A DNA stretch of 64,000 bases, from NCBI RefSeq assembly GCF_024679095.1, contig NC_066529.1, positions 4,519,866 to 4,583,865 on the forward strand, given 5' to 3'. The translations under genes and the position numbers were made by a program. The stretch is from Eriocheir sinensis (taxonomy: Eukaryota > Arthropoda > Malacostraca > Decapoda > Varunidae). The stretch's first letter is position 1. Each line of letters starts with the position of its first letter. The notes below the pieces were generated by a model. The model made no database searches. It was not told the DNA's origin and worked only from the letters and a program-made list of their open reading frames with translations. This document shows, piece by piece, positions 60,504 through 64,000 of this stretch.

Positions 60504-63420
60504 GTGAGAGGGAGAATGTGTTGTTGAGGAGTGTGGTTTCGGAATCGACTAGCAGAAGTAGGTGTCGAGGTGTGATTGTGTGTGGATGAGGTTTGTTGAC
60601 AGGAAGGACTGAAAGGGTGAAGTGGAGTCTACTTTTATTTATTTGGTAATGACTTTGAGAAGCATATTTTTCTTTCTTCGTATGAGCTGAGTTTGGTTAT
60701 CAGAAAGAGTTTATGTGTTGAGTGTAAAATAGTCTTGTTTTTTGTTACGAATGACATAAGGAAGCATATTTATTTTTATTTTCTAAGTTATCCTCTACTT
60801 GTTGTCTTTATTTGTTACCAAGTCTTTCGTTTTCTTTACATTATCTTTTCTCGTGTTTTCCCCTCAAGGTTTTCCACTCGCCTGTTTCAAAATTTCCTCT
60901 CTGCCTCCTCCTCCTACTCCCTGTTGTCTCCCCTTCTCTCCCTGTTGATCGTTCCCCCTTATTTCTCTCCCTCCTTACCCCTCCCTGTTTCTAATTCCAA
61001 GTTCTTCCTCTCACCCTCACTTTCTCCATTCCTCCCCTTTTCCCTCTTGATCCCTTCCTCTGTTTCGATTTAAGTGTAGGTGTGTGTTAAGTGGGGATAA
61101 TTTACAGGTATGAAGCCCTTGTAGATTAAGCTGGGAAAGTGCTGAACCGGATACAAGGTGAGTGTCATTTTATTGTTAGAGTAAGTGAAGGAGGGAAATC
61201 TTGTATAATCTGTATGTATGTGTGGAAAGTAGAACTCGTAGGTAAAGTTTAGACGATGGTTTTCCTGAATTGCTAAGACTGATAAACGTAAACTACACCC
61301 CCCTTACCCGACACACACACTCACACACACGAAGGAAAGGAAAGCAGAGAGTAGATCGGCCAGGTGTAAGGCTTGAGAGAGCTGCGAAGGAGGAGGCGCG
61401 GGGAAGGGTGTAAGCAGGTTGACTCAGAAACTCCCCGTAATTGAATGTTTGCCTCAGTAACACACTCACTGCTACACGCCACAAATTACGACCTTCTCAA
61501 GCACGGCCCGGCAAAGGAAAACGGAAAGAAGGAGATGGCGAAGCAGTAGGATGCAGAGGATGACGAGCGTTAAGGGGGAACAAGGAAGTGGTAGGAATTG
61601 GGATGAGAGGTGATGAAGGAAGAAGAGATGAGATTGGACTAGAAGAAAACGGAGTAAAAAGGGAAAGAATTGGAGAAGGAAATAGACGTGGAAGAGGACG
61701 ATGAGATGGAATTGAAGTATAAGGAGAATCAAAACTAGAGGTGTTAGGCGGAGGAAGAGAATGTAGACGACGACGTGGAGAAAGAAGAGGCATAGAAGGA
61801 GGAAGAGGAGACTAAATCAATGGGAGTAAGTACACTAATGGAAGATGACAAAAAGAAAGGAGGAAGAGGAGGTAATGGATAATGAGGAAAACAAGATAAT
61901 AGAAAAAGGAAGAAGAGGCGAATTACAGGAAGGAAGACTAGCTGTAGATCAAGAAGGAAGGAGAAAAGGAGAAAGCGAAATATGTAGAGGAAAGCTAGGA
62001 CGAAAAATGGGGAATAAGTGGAGTGGTTGAAGACGGTGGAGGAGGAGGAGCGAGTAGAAAAGAATAGACATAAGTAAATCAGATGAAGTAGAAGACGTAC
62101 CAGATGAAGGACAAGAAAGAGGAAAAAAGGGAAAGAAAACTGCGGATATTTAGGAATCAAAGAAGGAAGAAACGAACATGGAAAAGAAATGAAAAGGAAA
62201 AATACATTGGACTGAAGATAAATTAAAGTGATAGATATTTTCCTTTACCCAGACGAGAAATACGAGTGTGAAAGGAAAACAGGAAAAAAATAGGAACCCG
62301 GAGGACGAGGAAAACTTTCATGAAAATTTAAATCGTAAGGAAAATTTTGTGGAACTTGAAGGCAATGAAAAAAATTAAGTGAAAGAAGGAAGGGTAAGTA
62401 GAGAAGTAGGAGGATAAAGATTAGGAGATGGGAATATTACCGAACTAATGGAAAAGAAGGGAAATAAAATAGCAAGGAAAACTCTAAAGGAAAGGAAAGT
62501 CGTTGGAAGTTCAGTTTGTATTTTTTTTAGCAAACTCAAGTCGTGAAGTCGGTTTATTTTTATTCTTTTTCTGTCCTTCTTCATCTCTTTCTCCTTCTTC
62601 TTCTTCTCCTTCTTCTTCTTTTCCTCTTTTCATTTTTCTTCTTTTTCTTCCTCTTGTTTTTATTTTTGTTCATTTATGTTTCTCCTTATTCACAAGTTAT
62701 TCCTGTTCACTGTATCTTCATTTATTGCTCTCATTCCTTGTAACTCCAGCTGAAGTTCATCTTTCCACTCTACTCTCTCCCCCGATCTTCTTCATTAAAA
62801 CAAAACTAATCACGAACACAAATAACCATATCTCTATTTTTTTACTTCCTTTGTTATCTTAATGGAATCTGCGTGTTTCGGACATTTACAATTTACGCCA
62901 TTTTAAATTACCCTGACCTGCCATCTTTGCCAACAGTAAGCTCGTGATTGTAGAAGACGACGACGATTAACTAGATGCGCAACCCACCTTATCCTCGTAC
63001 CTACGTTGATGAAACTAATCCTGTAATCACAATCATCGTTAACACTATTTATTTGAGCCTAACACTAACTCTATACCCCAACACGCGATCAAACGAGGAT
63101 AAAAGAAACATATACTTTAAATCATTCATCGTTAAACAAAACCAGGCCCTTCCTCGACCTCCTCCGCGCCGCACCCACGTTGACGGAGCTAATTGTATAA
63201 TCAGCGCGGCGTCAAGTTCCCGCTGATGAATCCGCGAGAGTCAGGGAAACCGGGAAAGTTTTGTGCAGGGTGGCGCGAGACCAAGTTTGTCCTGACTCAT
63301 CGTGGCAGAGTAGAGTTAGAGAGATGGATAGAGAAAGATGGAGAGATAGATGGATTAAGAGATGGAGGAATAGACAGACTGAATGATTGGGTGGTTGGTT
63401 GACATAAATTGATAGTTTGA
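60504..63420 (+). other. Start of the next intron, no exon recognised
   Basis: Phase-0 donor AAG|GTGAGA, then T-rich DNA, a pyrimidine-rich stretch (60,880-61,070), purine-rich DNA (61,500-62,500) and unique islands at 61,280-61,500 and 62,930-63,300. I searched for the expected continuation of the discoidin domain (a Gly-Asn-rich turn, then a PP.hAphhRhhP-type strand and a final Cys-Met-Arg-Val-Glu block) and found nothing up to 64,000. Confidence 0.7.
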
Positions 63421-63423
63421 GTG

Positions 63424-63557
<134 letters not shown>

Positions 63558-63589
63558 AAGGAAAGTTGGGAGTGCTGAAAAAAAGTAAC

Positions 63590-63789
<200 letters not shown>

Positions 63790-64000
63790 CCAAAAATATC
63801 CCATGTTGTGATTGTTTGAAAAATCTCCACAAGATAAATAAAAAAGTTGAACAAAAACATGAGGAATAAATCCGAAGCTCCATTCCTAATTTTTTCCTCC
63901 TCAGATACTCGGAAGTTAAAAAATGGATTAAGGAAGTGTTATGCTCTTGTTCTAACCCTAAACTTACCACAGGAGAGAAAAGGAATAACATGACATAGAA

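Noticed and set aside
61109..61157. Splice-bounded segment (TTTACAG|GTATGAAG ... ATACAAG|GTGAGT) as the next DDR exon
   Set aside because: The previous exon ends in phase 0, so this would read GTA TGA and stop at once. It also does not resemble the discoidin domain continuation. At most a cryptic exon.
63904..64000. Possible acceptor (TTTTTTCCTCCTCAG) followed by a frame reading YSEVKKW as the next DDR exon
   Set aside because: The YSEVK string recalls a DDR motif, but the phase is wrong, the preceding Gly-Asn turn is missing and the following residues do not fit. Probably coincidence.

Overview
This window is almost entirely eukaryotic intronic DNA. It carries very long GA/CT and CA/GT dinucleotide arrays, kilobase-scale runs with nearly all purines on one strand, tRNA-derived SINE-like DNA, a decayed non-LTR retrotransposon, and spliced exons with GT-AG borders. 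Together these suggest an arthropod, most likely a decapod crustacean. Two dispersed repeat families found here resemble sequence I remember as common in crab DNA; that is memory, not a search result. No bacterial-style genes, rRNA, functional tRNA gene or CRISPR array is present.

The only convincing host gene is on the + strand. Two exons, 32,004-32,109 and 60,269-60,503, are separated by a 28,159-bp intron. They join in a compatible phase (AG|A, Arg) and together encode about 113 residues from the N-terminal part of a discoidin (F5/8 type C) domain. The domain is of the kind found in discoidin domain receptor (DDR) collagen-binding tyrosine kinases. The signal-peptide exon must lie upstream of 32,004. 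The rest of the discoidin domain, the membrane segment and the kinase must lie downstream of 60,503. I could not identify either part here. The window is therefore a slice through one large gene: an upstream intron (or 5' flank) at 1-32,003, the giant intron, and the start of the next intron at 60,504-64,000.

Layout: 1-11 kb alternates long pyrimidine-rich and purine-rich tracts with dinucleotide arrays. 12.1-13.8 kb holds a 51-bp minisatellite, an 18-bp minisatellite and a 123-bp CT array. 14-19 kb has purine-rich DNA, a CAGGTG-rich stretch and a ~150-bp tandem array. 20-26.5 kb has a GC-rich island, a dispersed repeat, a switch from pyrimidine to purine strand, an 85-bp array and a nested ACC/AAC array. 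The large intron contains ~150-bp arrays (33.0, 34.1, 43.8, 48.0 and 50 kb), the retrotransposon (45.5-47.5 kb), a 4-kb satellite-like array (51.9-56.0 kb), a SINE-like element (57.2 kb) and several non-repetitive islands, some with CTCF-like or POU/homeobox-like motifs.

The most unusual feature is the recurrence of tandem duplications with periods of about 125-160 bp. They occur at more than ten places and in sequences unrelated to one another. Most long open reading frames in the window are artefacts: pyrimidine-only DNA cannot make stop codons, and several minisatellite units are multiples of three.
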